Positions 45,424 to 56,879 are shown, counted from the first letter of the stretch. The stretch: DNA of 64,000 nucleotides from Sphaerosporella brunnea (GCA_008704415.1 VXIS01000220.1:18355-82354); one strand, 5' to 3'. Made by a program: numbers and translations. Notes: generated by a model from the sequence alone, not told the origin.

Positions 45424-45890
45424 GTGTTGGTTGGAAGAGAGGTATGAAGGGGCAGAAGTTAAGAAGCGAGCTTCGAGATCGCGGGTGTAGGTTTTATATC
45501 AGGGCGTAGGGTGTGCGTGTTCGGGGTGGTTTGCTTGTTGGTTGGAAGAGAGGTATGGAGGGGGAAGAAGTTAAGAAGCGAGCTTCGAGATCGCGGGTGT
45601 AGGTTTTATATCAGGGCGTAGGGTGTGCGTGTTCGGGGTGGTTTGCTTGTTGGTTGGAAGAGAGGTATGGAGGGGGAAGAAGTTAAGAAGCGAGCTTCGA
45701 GATCGCGGGTGTAGGTTTTATATCTGGGCGTAGGGTTTGGGGAGGGTGTAGGGGATGGTGGTTGGCGGTTCGTGTTCGAGGTGGTTTTCTAGGTCTGTGT
45801 TGGTTGGAAGAGAGGTATGAAGGGGGGAAAATTTCAGAAGGAAGCTCCGCGATCGCGGGTGTAGGTTTAATTTCAGGGCGTAGGGTTCAG
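45424..45890 (-). promoter_or_regulatory. Tandem TATA-containing promoter repeat, four units
   Basis: Units starting GTTGGAAGAGAGGTATG at 45430, 45541, 45653 and 45803 (spacing 111, 112 and 150 bp) are highly alike. Three contain GTTTTATATC (about 45491, 45603, 45714), which on the minus strand is GATATAAAAC, a TATA box. The nearest one lies about 75 bp upstream of the ATG at 45417. The array looks like a duplicated core promoter for the minus-strand gene. Promoter activity is inferred. Confidence 0.6.
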
Positions 45891-45899
45891 GGACCCGCT

Positions 45900-48038
45900 A
45901 TCGAGGAAATTATTTGGCAGCGGGGTAACTGAGCAAATTTGGGAGAAAATTGAATTGATTTCGCACTCTGCGCTCGGTACAGATCTACTCTGCGCGTGCG
46001 CAGCCTCTATAGAAAAGTACGAGCCTGACAAGAAGTGTCTCAAACAGCAGCCGTGAAGGTCTTACAGCACCCGGACCATCTGCACGCGACTCTCTCCAAC
46101 GTCGGGCCTGTAATACAGATATTTCAATTTTAATACGTGAAGCGCCCGCGGACGAGCGGGAGAGCGGGATTCTTGCTTCGCCTGCCAGCAAGATACGAGA
46201 CCGCATGGCGAATCAGCAGCAATATTTGCTGCTTGTTCATGGAGTTTGCCGTCATGTTAGATGTTAAAAATCAACTACGGGAAGTCCTACCGAGTGAGCA
46301 CCCATGTATTCGCTGCGCTGAGAACTTCATCGAAACCGTGAATACATGCTCTAGCACCCCTCGCCCTCACCATTCGGTGTCTTTGGCCTTAATAAATTTA
46401 TTTCACCAACGCAGTATATCATGCGCACCCGAGATCATACTCAACACTCTGGCAAGTGGTACCACGCGACCCAGCTACAGCCGTGCGAAATCCATCTCTA
46501 CGGAGCGCTTGTAACTGGCGGTGACTGAGCACAGCCGCGCGCTGCCTGCACATCAGCTGGTCCTCCCAGCGAATCAACTGATCATCCTTCGTTCTGAGCT
46601 TCGAGTCAACCGCTTACGTCTAGAATTGTAGAGGGTTTGAGGCCATCAGCATTACGCGTCGAAGAACACGTCGAGTTGGGATCTAACTCAGAGAATAACC
46701 AGTGGAATCGTTGCAGAAGAGGCTGTTACAGCTTTACCAATATGGCTGGCTCTCCGAAAGCTTTGGATCGCATAACGTCGCTTAGAAGCTCATGAATATT
46801 CACATCAGCCACGAACACACAAGGAATGGTTTGGAACTCGAGCAAGGCATTTCTGTTTGAGGAATCTCCAGCGCTTATACCAGTCTAGAAAAGGGAACAG
46901 GAATGGCAGGTAACTCGATAGGAACACCATAGACAGAGGGACAAAGAAACAACAGACTCGACTATTACCGACTACACGGAGTGAAAAGAGTTCGCGCTCA
47001 CGAAACAACAAGGTGCATGATTCGAGATCGGATGAGCACCAGCAGTGTTTGATGCGGGCATATTTGCGGCCATGATTGCAAGCAAGTCCGCCCGTCCCTT
47101 GTCCCGACACCTGTGGCGCACCGAGAGCAGCAAGAAAACTTGGCATAGATCCCTAGAGGTTGAGACACAAAATGAATTCTGGCTCTCGCGATGACACTGT
47201 CGAATTCGAGCGTTGGGACGGATTGTGCGGATTCAGACGAAATCGGTACCGCCGGCATAGCAAGGGAAAACATTTTCTGCAAACAAAGTCGTCGATGCGA
47301 GCTTAGAGATGAAGAACACCAACCACCATGATGTCTCAGCTGCTGAGCGGTAGGCGAATGAAGGAACGGGGGCGGCGGTGAGAGCAGTTTTCAAAAAAAG
47401 AGCGTTGTTTCATTAGTTTGCAAATTGAAGATGTGTTTGTGCCATAGCCACATATATCAGCGCCATTTGGAGGATGATTCTATCCAGTACGCCGTCTTGA
47501 ATATTTGTGCGGCGTAATGGCGTTTGTTGGGGATATGAGAGATGTAGCTGAAGGTAAGTAATAAGCACACACACAGTTAAAGTTGTTAGGTCCCGTCTTG
47601 CAACCCTCTCTTTCAGATAATATTGTACGTTTATTTTGTACCTCTCCTGAAAAACAAAGTACTCTGTGGACTACGATGACAATCGCCGGTCTTTTTCCCT
47701 TCTGGGCTGAGCCCAAAGATCAATATGCAGTACAGAAACAAAACCAGCACCCGAAACATGAAGTCCCAATCAACGAGAACACCAAATTCAAGCTCAATTT
47801 CCTTCCAATGATAACACTACTTGACAGAATGCAGAACACAGGAAGTACTGTAGTCCAGAATAGTATGAGGCTGTGACCAAGGTGATGACGCTTTAGTAGA
47901 AGTTGTGCTCTCAGACTGGTTATTGGTCTCAAGTCTACTCTGTCCTGCTTTCTTCCGTAGGAGCCCAGAAAATTGCCTCAACATCAGCAACCACACAAGG
48001 CCGGCGCATGATGGCGATATCACGAGCCCAATCTTCTT
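45900..48038. other. Stretch with weak open frames
   Basis: The plus frame 46137-46514 has a protein-like half (MLDVKNQLREVLPSEHPCIR). The plus frame around 47677-47876 (MTIAGLFPFWAEPKDQYAVQ) and the minus frames at 47282-46805 also look partly coding. None has a domain or a secure splice model. They are listed as possibilities only. Confidence 0.3.
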
Positions 48039-49005
48039 TCACCTCCGTTGCTCTCTCGCCGGTTGGGAGATTTTTTCATCTTCCTCAATCTTCAAGTCAG
48101 TATCGGCCTCGCTATTGAGTATTATCGGATCGCCGGTCGAGTGTTCATTAGGCTGAGCGACATGCAGCGTGGGCACGCTCATGGTTCGTCGAGAAGCATT
48201 AGGACGCGAAGCTCTGCCCATCGCTTTAAGTTGATCTATAGTGTACGACATAGAGCTGGATGGGCGGGGGCGCGGCGCACTCCTTCTTCTCTCGCGGCTA
48301 TGAATTGGTTCTAACACAACTTTCGACAGTCGAGGTGACTATTAGGCCGTTAGTAAGTAAATCTTCAGCTATGCAGGAGCTGGCAAATACCTCTACCTGC
48401 GGAAGGGCAGGGGGCGGCCTCTCCAGTGCTTGGAGTTCGGCGAACGTATAACTACGTCCGCCTCCCTCGTCATCTGAGACTGGGCGAGCAGGACGTGGTG
48501 CGGCAGCGACCAGAGTTGCCATTCCGGCAACGGCTGAGGCAGTCGCCAGTCCCGCCCCGATAGAGAACTTCTCGTAAACGGTGGGATGCTGCTGGAAATC
48601 TGTTAGAACTTTGGATGAAATATGGCAAGACGTGGACTTACAAGTGTTCGGATAGCGCTTGCAGGAGCTCCAGCAGCGACTTCCAACTCGCGAGATGGCC
48701 GCGGCATCATTCTACGCAGAAGCGCCTGTTCCTGTTTGTTGTCAGCCAGGTTTTCATCAGTGCGCTTGTCATGGAAAAGGGTATTTACCGCGTCCTTATC
48801 CTCCTGCTTCTTCTTTTCCTGCGGAACTGTTAGCTACGATGCAGTGATGCGGTGGGGAGAAGAAAATACCCACTTTGTCGCTTTTTATTTCCTCGCGAGA
48901 CCTGGTAAGCTTCTTGAGTTTGATGTATAGCTTCTCGTCAAGGCTTTTCCACGAGCTGGCTAGCTTTGCAGTGAAGCCTTTTTTATCCTCCTTGTTGCTA
49001 TCCAT
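48039..49005 (-). CDS. Unknown four-exon gene, 273-aa hydrophilic protein with one hydrophobic segment
   Basis: Exons on the minus strand are 49005-48870, 48826-48642, 48591-48391 and 48338-48039. The introns are 43, 50 and 52 bp, all GT..AG, with CTAAC branch sites (TACTAAC in the last). The joined frame is open for 273 codons. The start MDSNKEDKKGFTAKLASSW is Lys-rich. A charged region leads to an Ala/Gly-rich hydrophobic stretch (FSIGAGLATASAVAGMATLV, about residues 115-135) that could be a membrane helix. Two look-alike motifs follow, YTFAELQAL and YTIDQLKAM, each near Arg/Pro-rich sequence. The C-terminus is acidic (DTDLKIEEDEK). I recognise no family. The clean splice structure and even composition make it the best-supported orphan gene here. 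Confidence 0.75.
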
Positions 49006-50399
49006 ATGGTCGAACTCTCCTGCTTAGACGATTGACAAAGGTTGCGTGGTCCGGTCGAGAACAAGGACACCAGGGGGTAGTACGTGGGTAGGCGGGGATG
49101 TGTTATGTGGCTGTCTTTGTGGGTTGGGGTGAAGACTCGAGGGGGGATAGAAGTGGGCAACCTCTATGGCTGGTCATGTGTTCTATTATCCTCGATCACA
49201 TTTCGAGTTGAGTGTGGGCTTAGCCCTCAGCTGCGTGCGACTGACTGAGGGAGTCGTGCTTGAAGACAACATCTGGGGCGCCTGCAATTGCTATGGCATA
49301 CCGGTATATCCCTATTTCCGCCTTGTGGCCGTTAGGTTTCAATGATCGACAGCCATATTGTGTCTGTGTCGGGTTCTTCCAGCCGAACTGCACATCGTCC
49401 TCAAGCCGGTCGGTCTATAGTCAACGGTTTTACTAAACGGTGAGGAGGCACTTGAGGCAGGATAGCGAAATGACACGCCTCGCCTGGTGGAAACTTCACG
49501 GAGGGCAAGCCACGGAAGCTCACACAGTTCGCTGGTATGCCGACACCGAACTCAACACTCTACGAGGCAACTTCAGAACTGCAAAATGAGGCCGAGATCA
49601 CAGCGCTTAGACGATGCTGTAAGCGGCCGTGAGCCACGGTCGTTCCCGTCGTGTTGTTGACCATTGGGAAGCTGGGTAGCTTTCGGAGTTTCGCAATAGA
49701 AACCCGTGATAGAAGGGAGCTATTCAATCCTGGCGCTGGTTCGCAGCAGTACTGCAACGAATCTTTCAGAATACTAGCCTGTGGACATGGTAAACCGTGC
49801 ATGGCTACCTTTTAGTCTTTAGTCTTTCCAGACGGTGACCCGTTTGACAAGACGAAGGAAATCATAGCGGTGGTCACCTATAGAGAGGGTTTCAAGGTTG
49901 CTGGTTCAGATTATGAACTGGCCGATTGCATGAGCCGAGCAACATTCCTTGTGCGTGCAGCAAGTTCACTGAGTTGAAGAAAGCCCCATATAGCGTCCTC
50001 TAGAAATACTTGAGGAAATCGACAAACGAGCCACAATTCCGACTCCTGGCACGGGAGGCGTAAAGCAAAAGCCTTGTCCCACAGCGCCGCTTTTCGAGGA
50101 CGGTGCGCAGATCTCGTGGCCGTAGCTCCCAAATATGCAACGTGATTGGACTGCTTCAGAGCCAATCTACGCATCAGAGCCAATCTACGCAATGGATGAA
50201 CCGAATAGCTAGAAGCTTCATTGCGAATGGCCCCGCGCAGTTTTTATATCAATCACATTTTCCATATTTCTCGTAATAAACCCAAGAGTCCAATTGAAAC
50301 TAGCTCACAAAACAAACGCGGAAAAAACAACAACTCGACCAGCTCTGATGAGAGTTCTGCAGGAGAAAGCAATATGTTGCTATTCCGACTCCATTTGCA
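49006..50399. other. Gene-free stretch
   Basis: Upstream region of the 48039-49005 gene, so its promoter should lie just above 49005. No TATA is obvious. The rest has no supported gene. Confidence 0.35.
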
Positions 50400-51240
50400 A
50401 CGTTTAGGGAGACAGGTCAAGTACTTCGGGCCTGGTTTTTGTAGGCACAGTCTGGCTGCGCCATTGCATTTTATAATTTTCGAACAACTTGTAAACCTTG
50501 GCCGGCCGTTTTGGCCGGCGTGTGGGGTTGATCGCCAGGAAAGCGAACAGTCGCCTCAGAGTCCTCAAAGATCGGCATTGCGCCGGCGGCCAGCCAGACT
50601 GCGCGCAATGCATGTTGTAGTTTTCGGAAACCGATTGGCGAATCATCAGTGACCGTGGTCAGATGGTGTTTGTTGTCTCCTGAGTGGTGTGGAAGTCGGC
50701 TTCGTCGTGCGGGAGAATGACACAGGTTGCGTGTGCTGGCAGGCGTGCGGCTGCGAGTCGGAAACAGCCCGCACGCCTGCATATTGTAATTTTCAAACCG
50801 CTTGTTGCTGTCGAAACCGTTATGGATGTCGTTCATTGTGGCTCTCGTCCGCTCCTCAATGTTGTCCCTCCCCTCCCTGCTCCAAGGATCTCGGGCACGG
50901 CCGTCTGTGCTCTTGGTCGACGTGAGTACTTCTACCTGGGCGCAATGCACGTTGTTTGTAGATTCCCTGCAGGGAGTGGTATTAATCGGATCGGAAAACT
51001 CGACACCGATGGATGGATGGTTGGGCAGGCAGGCTCCTTTCTGTCGAGCGTAGACTTGCGCTATCTTTTCCGAGGAGTGCGGCTGTTGTAATTTTCAAAC
51101 AGCTTGTTGCTGTCGAAAATGTCACGGATGTTGTGCATTGTTGATTTTCTCCTCCGTGATTTTTGGCACGCTCCTCATCTTTGTCTGCCTTCCTCCCTCT
51201 CTAAGGATCTGGGGCAGGATCATCTGTGCTCTTGGTCGAC
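50400..51240 (-). repeat. Coding-like module FENYN repeated about four times
   Basis: The minus-strand string (F/S)ENYNM or FENYK occurs near 51090, 50788, 50620 and 50475. The two best copies are preceded by DIHNGFDSNKR and DIRDIFDSNKL, and their surrounding DNA is a direct duplication with a 302-bp period (about 50784-50990 against 51086-51290). Frames are broken between units. It looks like tandem multiplication of one exon with its flanks. The family is unknown. Confidence 0.55.
50480..50650 (-). repeat. Module DSEATVRF, inverted copy at 54700-54880
   Basis: Minus strand: AVWLAAGAMPIFEDSEATVR, then GDQPHT. Plus strand at about 54765-54855: EVWLVTDAVLILGDSEATVR, then GDHPHT. Nearby non-coding parts also match (ACCAGGCCCGAAGTAC at about 50425 inverted, against 54230 and 54440 direct). 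It is an inverted segmental duplication with internal reordering. Confidence 0.6.
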
Positions 51241-52929
51241 GCGATGACTTCTGCCTGTGCGCGCTGCACGTCGTGTATAGTTTTCCCCGCAGGGAGTGAT
51301 CTTGATTGAATCTAAAAACTCGGCTCGATGGCCTCAGGGCGTGGATGTCGATCGCGCAGTGGCGTTATTGAGTCCCTGGATTGGAGGGGTATTTTGGGAG
51401 CGGTATTGTTCGGCACCAGTTGTGAGTATCCGGAACGCGTTCCTGTGACATATCGCAGACAAACATTCTGATTTTCGGGGATTTCTGTCGCCGTGAAGGC
51501 GTGGTGCTGCTGAAAAGAAGTTGTTAGCTTTGACACGCGTCCACCAGACTGAACAGGTAGGGAGGGATTACCCTCGCTGTAGTTGTTCATTTGTTTGTAC
51601 ATCGGGGACGCGGAGACGACGTGTATCAGGCTGAGAAAGTAGCGTTCAAGGTCAAGAGAAACGCTAGCGAGTAGGATATATCATTTCTTGCAAGAAAGTA
51701 GATTACCTTCGGCGAAGGCCTGACAGCCTCTCGCTCGCGATGAACAGCGACGACGTGTCAGTGGAGACAAATACCAGGTGTGCAGGCAAGACAAAGTATC
51801 AGTGAAGATTTGCAGCGCACAAAGTGGGGTGGCGCTGCAGGATGAAAACCACATGGTGAAGAAGAAGCCGGAACGTGAATGGGAGGCACCGAGGGAGAGA
51901 TTGTAACAGACGTGTCAAGCCGATGAGATTCAGCGGGCAATGTGGACGAGCAACTGAGGCTTGCGATGAATGATGTGGGGACCGCCCTCAAAGGAGGCGC
52001 GTTCGATCAGTCGAAACGTGTGAATCTAGGCTGGTATTTCGAACGCTGGACGCCAAGTGACAGCAAGCCACTGCGTATCTGCAAGCTGCAGCAGCAAGCT
52101 TCACGGGTGCGATATAGCTGAATGGCCATAGCTCCTAGCCTCTCGACCCGTCCGCGGATGACAAACACCTAGAGTCGAGACTGACTGAGGTCGTGAAGAC
52201 ACGCCGGGGGCTCCTTGAGACAAAGCACGACCAAAGCACATATCTCGTTCTCGTCTGTGCTTGGACTCAATAGTTGACGGTCAGCGAGACGCTGGTCCGC
52301 ACGCCACTCCTCAGCTATCTCCATTTCAGCAGGCAAGGAGGGAGGCGCTGTTGCGGCTGCTATCCTGAAGCTTCAGAGCCGTTTGTTTTTCCTTCCCGGT
52401 GTGTGCACAGCGTTTGCACACAATGACAATACCAGTGGACCGAGTGATAACCAGTGAGTTCGATTTGACCCAAACAGCTTGTGGTTGCACCAAGTCACCC
52501 ATCAGATTTCCTGTTTGCCCCATCACATTTGCCATTGCCATCAAGGCACAGTTATTCGGCTCACTCGGCTTCGCCGACAACCGTAACCCATTTTATTTCT
52601 TCCTCGCCTCGGCCTTGTGAAGACCACTTCTCTGACAACCAACACCGAGCACGATCGCAGCAGTGTACGATTGCAGAACACAAGGCGCTTCCGAAGCAGA
52701 GCACCGCGACCTTCATTCCATTGCCTGCAGCGAGCTAGCGCTGCGCCGATATCGGTGCACTCATGAAGCACCCGCTAGTTATAAGTAAATGCCTTCGGGC
52801 ATCGTCTCCCCCGTTTCTTGTAGTCTAGGGGCATTCGTTCCCTTAATAGTCGACTGGGTTTTGAGGCCACTATCTGTAAGCAACAACGTTGTTCTGCTTG
52901 TAACGCCCCCACTCTGCTAACTGAAAACA
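51241..52929. other. Stretch with one weak minus-strand gene candidate
   Basis: A minus ATG at 51602 (MYKQMNNYSEGNPSLPVQSG) leads into an intron-like sequence with CTAAC...TTTTCAG near 51515, and open sequence continues to 51312. Two alternative donors give two different frames, so no model is chosen. The remainder shows nothing recognisable. Confidence 0.3.
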
Positions 52930-53640
52930 TAGCCGAAGAAGACATCCAAGTCCAAGGCGAAGGTCAAAGCCAGAGCAGGCGAAGATGGTTCCTCCCATTT
53001 TGCTACTCAATCACCTCCTCACCAACCTCCTGTCGACGGGCAGAAGACAGAGCACGCCAATTCCAGCCGCAGCCTATTACACTGCCGCCCCAACGACCCG
53101 CATCGTCCCATTGAGACTCCTCAATCAAATGGAGTCACTTGCGGCCTACTTGGCCTCAGCTTTATCTGAGGTTTCCTATGTCAACTGAAATTCTGCTTGT
53201 CTCTTTCGTGTGGGTGAAGAGCAGCCTCTACCTCAGCGGTTATCATGCCGAACTCCTCGCAGCACGAACCCGAGTTCGAGGCTCCAAAGGTTGAGCTGTG
53301 CTCCTAAGCAGACGAAAAACTGCTACCAACACCTACCTCCCTCACAATGCAATAACCCCGGCAACTCAAGAAGATGCAATCGGGGCCGGTTAAATTTCAA
53401 GCTTATGCTGGAAATTTCGGGTTATTCTGCGGCCTTCGCGGCTTCAGCTTCCATCTGAGGTTTCCTAAGTCGACTGTAATCATTCCTATCTGTTTGGTGC
53501 CGGCGAAGACTAACCTCAACATCAGGTTCCCCTGTGCCGAACTACTCGAGCTAGTCGAACGGGAGTTCGAGGCTCCAGAGGTCAACCTGTGCCCTCTCGC
53601 CGACAAGCAACGCTTTCCTGCTTGGAATTAGACTGGATAT
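52930..53640 (+). repeat. Duplicated gene fragment (EFEAPxVxLC module)
   Basis: DNA at about 53155-53325 (ATCTGAGGTTTCCTATGTC...GAGTTCGAGGCTCCAAAGGT) recurs at 53440-53590 (ATCTGAGGTTTCCTAAGTC...GAGTTCGAGGCTCCAGAGGT). The first copy reads EPEFEAPKVELC and the second EREFEAPEVNLC. In front, after an AACATAG acceptor (52932), a basic frame PKKTSKSKAKVKARAGEDGS runs about 78 codons to a TGA. It is probably a relic of a duplicated multi-exon gene of unknown family. Confidence 0.5.
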
Positions 53641-54167
53641 CTCTGTCTCGGGCGGAGCCGAGCTTGGCGAGCAAGGCCGGAATGGGCGGAGCAAAGAGGT
53701 TGGCATTCTCGAGGCTCGTGGACAACTGAACATCAAGAGGAGCAGAATGCGATTTCTGCGCTCCGGCGGCGACATATCCTCACGAGGTCCTGCGAAGAAG
53801 GAAAGAACGAGCACTTGCGGTGATTTGTTGGAGCAAGCAAGTTCTGAGCTACGGCCGCAACATACCCGTCTTACGAATTGGAAGACCAACTATGCTGGTA
53901 TCCTCAAGGCTAGCTACGTAAGCAGGTTTTGCACAGCTACGGCTACATATCCACACGAGGTCCTGTGGATTTCGGGTATTATCAACGATAAAGGCAACGC
54001 CCCGAATTCCCCGAATCCCCAAGATCACCGACCAGTCCCACGCATCGGCTGCTCGACAAGGGAAAGAGATTTTTCCCACATTACAGTTTTCTAGCGCAGC
54101 GGCGGTTGCGCCACTGCTTTGGTACCAATCACACAGCCTAACACCTGGCAAGCATGATCACAGCGTA

Positions 54168-54560
54168 ATCCCGAGTGGTTAACTATGAATCACTCGGCCT
54201 CCGCCCGTACGCTGTGGCCCCTACCGACACCAGGCCCGAAGTACCTGACGTGTCCGAGTAAATGTTCCGAATAGAGTCGGAGAAGCAACACTCTCGCATC
54301 GTCCGCAATCTGTGGTGTTCCACTGCGGAGCTGGCTCGCTAACCCTGAGTGGTTAACTATGAACCACTCGGCCTCGGCCGGGCCGGGATGATGCTAGAGC
54401 CGCCAAAGAGTTCACTACCCGTACGCTGTGGCCCCTACCGACACCAGGCCCGAAGTACCTGACGTTTCCGAGTAAATTTTCCGAATAGAGTCGGAGAAGC
54501 AACACTCTCCGCATCGTCCGCAATCTGTGGTGCTCCACTGCGGAGCTGACTCGCTGTCCG
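54168..54560. repeat. Direct duplication of about 170 bp with small foldback
   Basis: The block GAGTGGTTAACTATGAAYCACTCGG ... CCGTACGCTGTGGCCCCTACCGACACCAGGCCCGAAGTACCTGACGT ... GCAATCTGTGGTG starts at about 54170 and again at about 54345. The second copy carries a 48-bp insertion. Each begins with an 8-bp inverted repeat GAGTGGTT/AACCACTC (perfect in the second copy). Confidence 0.8.
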
Positions 54561-55014
54561 ATGACACGGCCCACAAAAAACAATTGCTTCCTTCAGCACA
54601 GCGCTCCTCAAAACTCCACTTTTGCGGTCGAATTTGTTATAATATATTTTCTCGCAAGCAAGCACTCTGCGGAGTGACAATTAGGGGGCAACAAAGGCCA
54701 TCTGGCAGCGATCATGGACGCCTCGCCAAGCGGTTTCCGAGAACTATAACCTGCTTTGCACGCACGAAGTCTGGCTGGTCACCGACGCAGTGCTGATCCT
54801 TGGGGACTCTGAGGCGACTGTTCGCTTTCGTGGCGATCATCCCCACACGCGGAATGCGACAAGCTGTTTGAAAATTATAATATGCAATTGGGCCTGGGAG
54901 AAGATAGTGCATGTCCACGCTCGATGGAAAGAAGCCTGGAGCCCTTGTCTTCGCCGGGGGCACCCGCGTAGGGTGGAAGAGTGGCATCTCCAGTGACCGC
55001 CGTCACAAAGCCGA

Positions 55015-55435
55015 CCCAGCGGTTATGTTCTGGGAGAACATAGCCCAGGTCGACGATGGTACCGGAAAACCTTGAGTCTGCTATCAGCCACAGACCCAGC
55101 GGTGATGTTCTGGGAGAACATGACGGACGAAAAAATCTCGAGCCCGAACAGCCCTGCCTGCCTGCCAATGCGGAAGGTCAGCGAGCAGACCAAGCAGCGG
55201 CCTGTTGGAACGGTATGTGCCTTCTATCATCATCTTACATAGGACACGGCGGCCTTCTGTGCGACAATCCAGTTCGGGTCTGGTTCGTAGGGTTAGGGTT
55301 ATGTTTTAGCGGCCCGGGAAGTTTTGTTTTGGGAGAACATAGCGCAACATTCATCCCGCGCAGAACAGCCGTCTGGCTCCGGCTGGCAACCGAGCTGTGA
55401 TGTTCTGGGAGAACATAACGCAGGTCAAAGGCTTG
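55015..55435 (+). repeat. Four copies of a V(M/L)FWENI(A/T)Q module containing a palindrome
   Basis: ATGTTCTGGGAGAACAT occurs at 55025-55041, 55105-55121 and 55400-55416, with a variant at 55324-55340. Each reads (V)MFWENI/M or VLFWENI in its own frame, mostly followed by AQV or TQV. ATGTTCT and AGAACAT are exact complements around GGG. The intervening DNA is not conserved, so only this short segment is maintained. Confidence 0.65.
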
Positions 55436-55672
55436 GGGGTGAACGAGGCCAGAATGGGAACCTGGCTAACATCAGGGACGAAGGTGTGAGAGACGGGCTG
55501 ACCACGGGCCTAACTACGCATATGGGGCGTATGCACCCAGCACAACACTACTCGCCACGGCGCAGATGAAGATCTAAGGGCCCTCTTGTGTAGTCGCACA
55601 GAAAGAGCGCCAGGAGTTGGTCGAGATCCTGATCCCTCGGGACACCCCCAACTGAAACGCGCAGTTGCACAG

Positions 55673-55924
55673 CACCGCCGGTGGGAACAATGTGCAGTCG
55701 GAATATCGAAGTGTTTGAGAAGATTGAGGCTGAGGGTGTCATCGATCGGGTCAAATCAAGGTTCAGGACTACTTGTGTCGCCGAAGAAGGTCAGGCCGCA
55801 CCGCCGGTGGGAACAATGTGCAGTCGGAAGATCGAAGTGTTTGGGAAGATTGAGGCTGAGGGTGTCATCGGTCGGGTCAAATCAAGGTTCAGGACTACTT
55901 GTGTCGCCGAAGAAGGTCAGGCCG
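55673..55924 (+). repeat. 126-bp in-frame tandem duplication
   Basis: Two 126-bp (42-codon) units starting at 55673 and 55799 differ at very few positions. They are open together in a 129-codon frame (55681-56070; MCSRNIEVFEKIEAEG, then FRTTCVAEEGQAAPP). The frame starts inside unit 1 and ends at TAA 56068-56070. Coding is possible but unproven. Confidence 0.75.
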
Positions 55925-56144
55925 CACCCCCACAAAGAGCAGACCGCAACTCGGTCACAACCTACGGCAATATGCCCAAAAGCTGCGAGAACACGACGAA
56001 AACAAGCGGGTTATGCTTTGTTTTGTGGTATTCATACCACAAACACTGGCCCTCGGCCGATTGGGAGTAAGTGCTCTTCCCTCTCGCTTCTATATGTTTA
56101 AAGCTTCTGCTAACCTATAAAACAGACACATGTTCCACTCATGT

Positions 56145-56470
56145 GTGCCCTCACAAGGCTCCTCGTCCCACGGGACTCCCGAGGACATCAGTGTCCTCCC
56201 AAGGCTCCTCGTCCCATGAGACTCCAGAGGAGTTCAGTGTCCTCCCAAGGCTCCTCGTCCCATGAGACTCCCGAGGACATCAGTGTCCTCCCAAGGCTCC
56301 TCGTCCCATGAGACTCCAGAGGAGTTCAGTGTCCTCCCAAGGCTCCTCGTCCCATGAGACTCCAGAGGAATTCAGTGTCATCCCAAGGCTCCTCGTCCCA
56401 CGAGACTCCAGAGGAAATCAGTGTCCTCACAAGGCTCCTCGTCCCACGGGACTCCCGAGGACATCAGTGC
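56145..56470. repeat. 46-bp minisatellite, seven copies
   Basis: The unit TCCTCCCAAGGCTCCTCGTCCCATGAGACTCC plus AGAGGAGTTCAGTG occurs seven times. Two types alternate, CCCGAGGACATC and CCAGAGGAGTTC. The unit is not a multiple of three. A C14 tract follows at about 56487. Confidence 0.9.
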
Positions 56471-56521
56471 CCTCTGAGCAGAAGTCCCCCCCCCCCCCCC
56501 TCTTGACGCCGATTCAGAGGT

Positions 56522-56833
56522 ATGAGCCGCAAATGCCATCACTGCGGAAAGATAGGGCTTTTGCTGCAAGGCGTGCGGATAGATCCCAAGGTGTCCATCC
56601 ATGACGCTGGCAAGCTATGGCCAAAATCTGTGGGGATCTGGATCTTCGCTCGGGAAGATGATATCGAGACCGAGAACACTGGCCTACCAAACCAAAACGT
56701 TGCAACTGAAGACTTTCCGGTTTCCCCATCAAAGGATACAGCGAAAAAAAAAAGAAAAAAAAATTATAATAAACAAATAATAATAAAAAAGACAGGAAAT
56801 CCCGGCCTGCGATTCTCCTCAAGGCAGAGATAA
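56522..56833 (+). CDS. Open frame with CxxC motif, unknown
   Basis: Frame MSRKCHHCGKIGLLLQGVRI ... then acidic (REDDIETENTG) and a Lys-rich end that runs into an A-rich tract. The CHHCGK start hints at a small zinc ribbon, but no second Cys pair is visible. The 3' half is low in complexity. Confidence 0.25.
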   Translation: MSRKCHHCGKIGLLLQGVRIDPKVSIHDAGKLWPKSVGIWIFAREDDIETENTGLPNQNVATEDFPVSPSKDTAKKKRKKNYNKQIIIKKTGNPGLRFSSRQR

Positions 56834-56879
56834 TGTGCGGCTTTAACGAGGGAAAATAATATAATGACATATCCCTCGT

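Noticed and set aside
56145..56470. Regular 46-bp repeats considered as a CRISPR-like array
   Set aside because: Units are contiguous without unique spacers; an ordinary minisatellite in a eukaryotic context.
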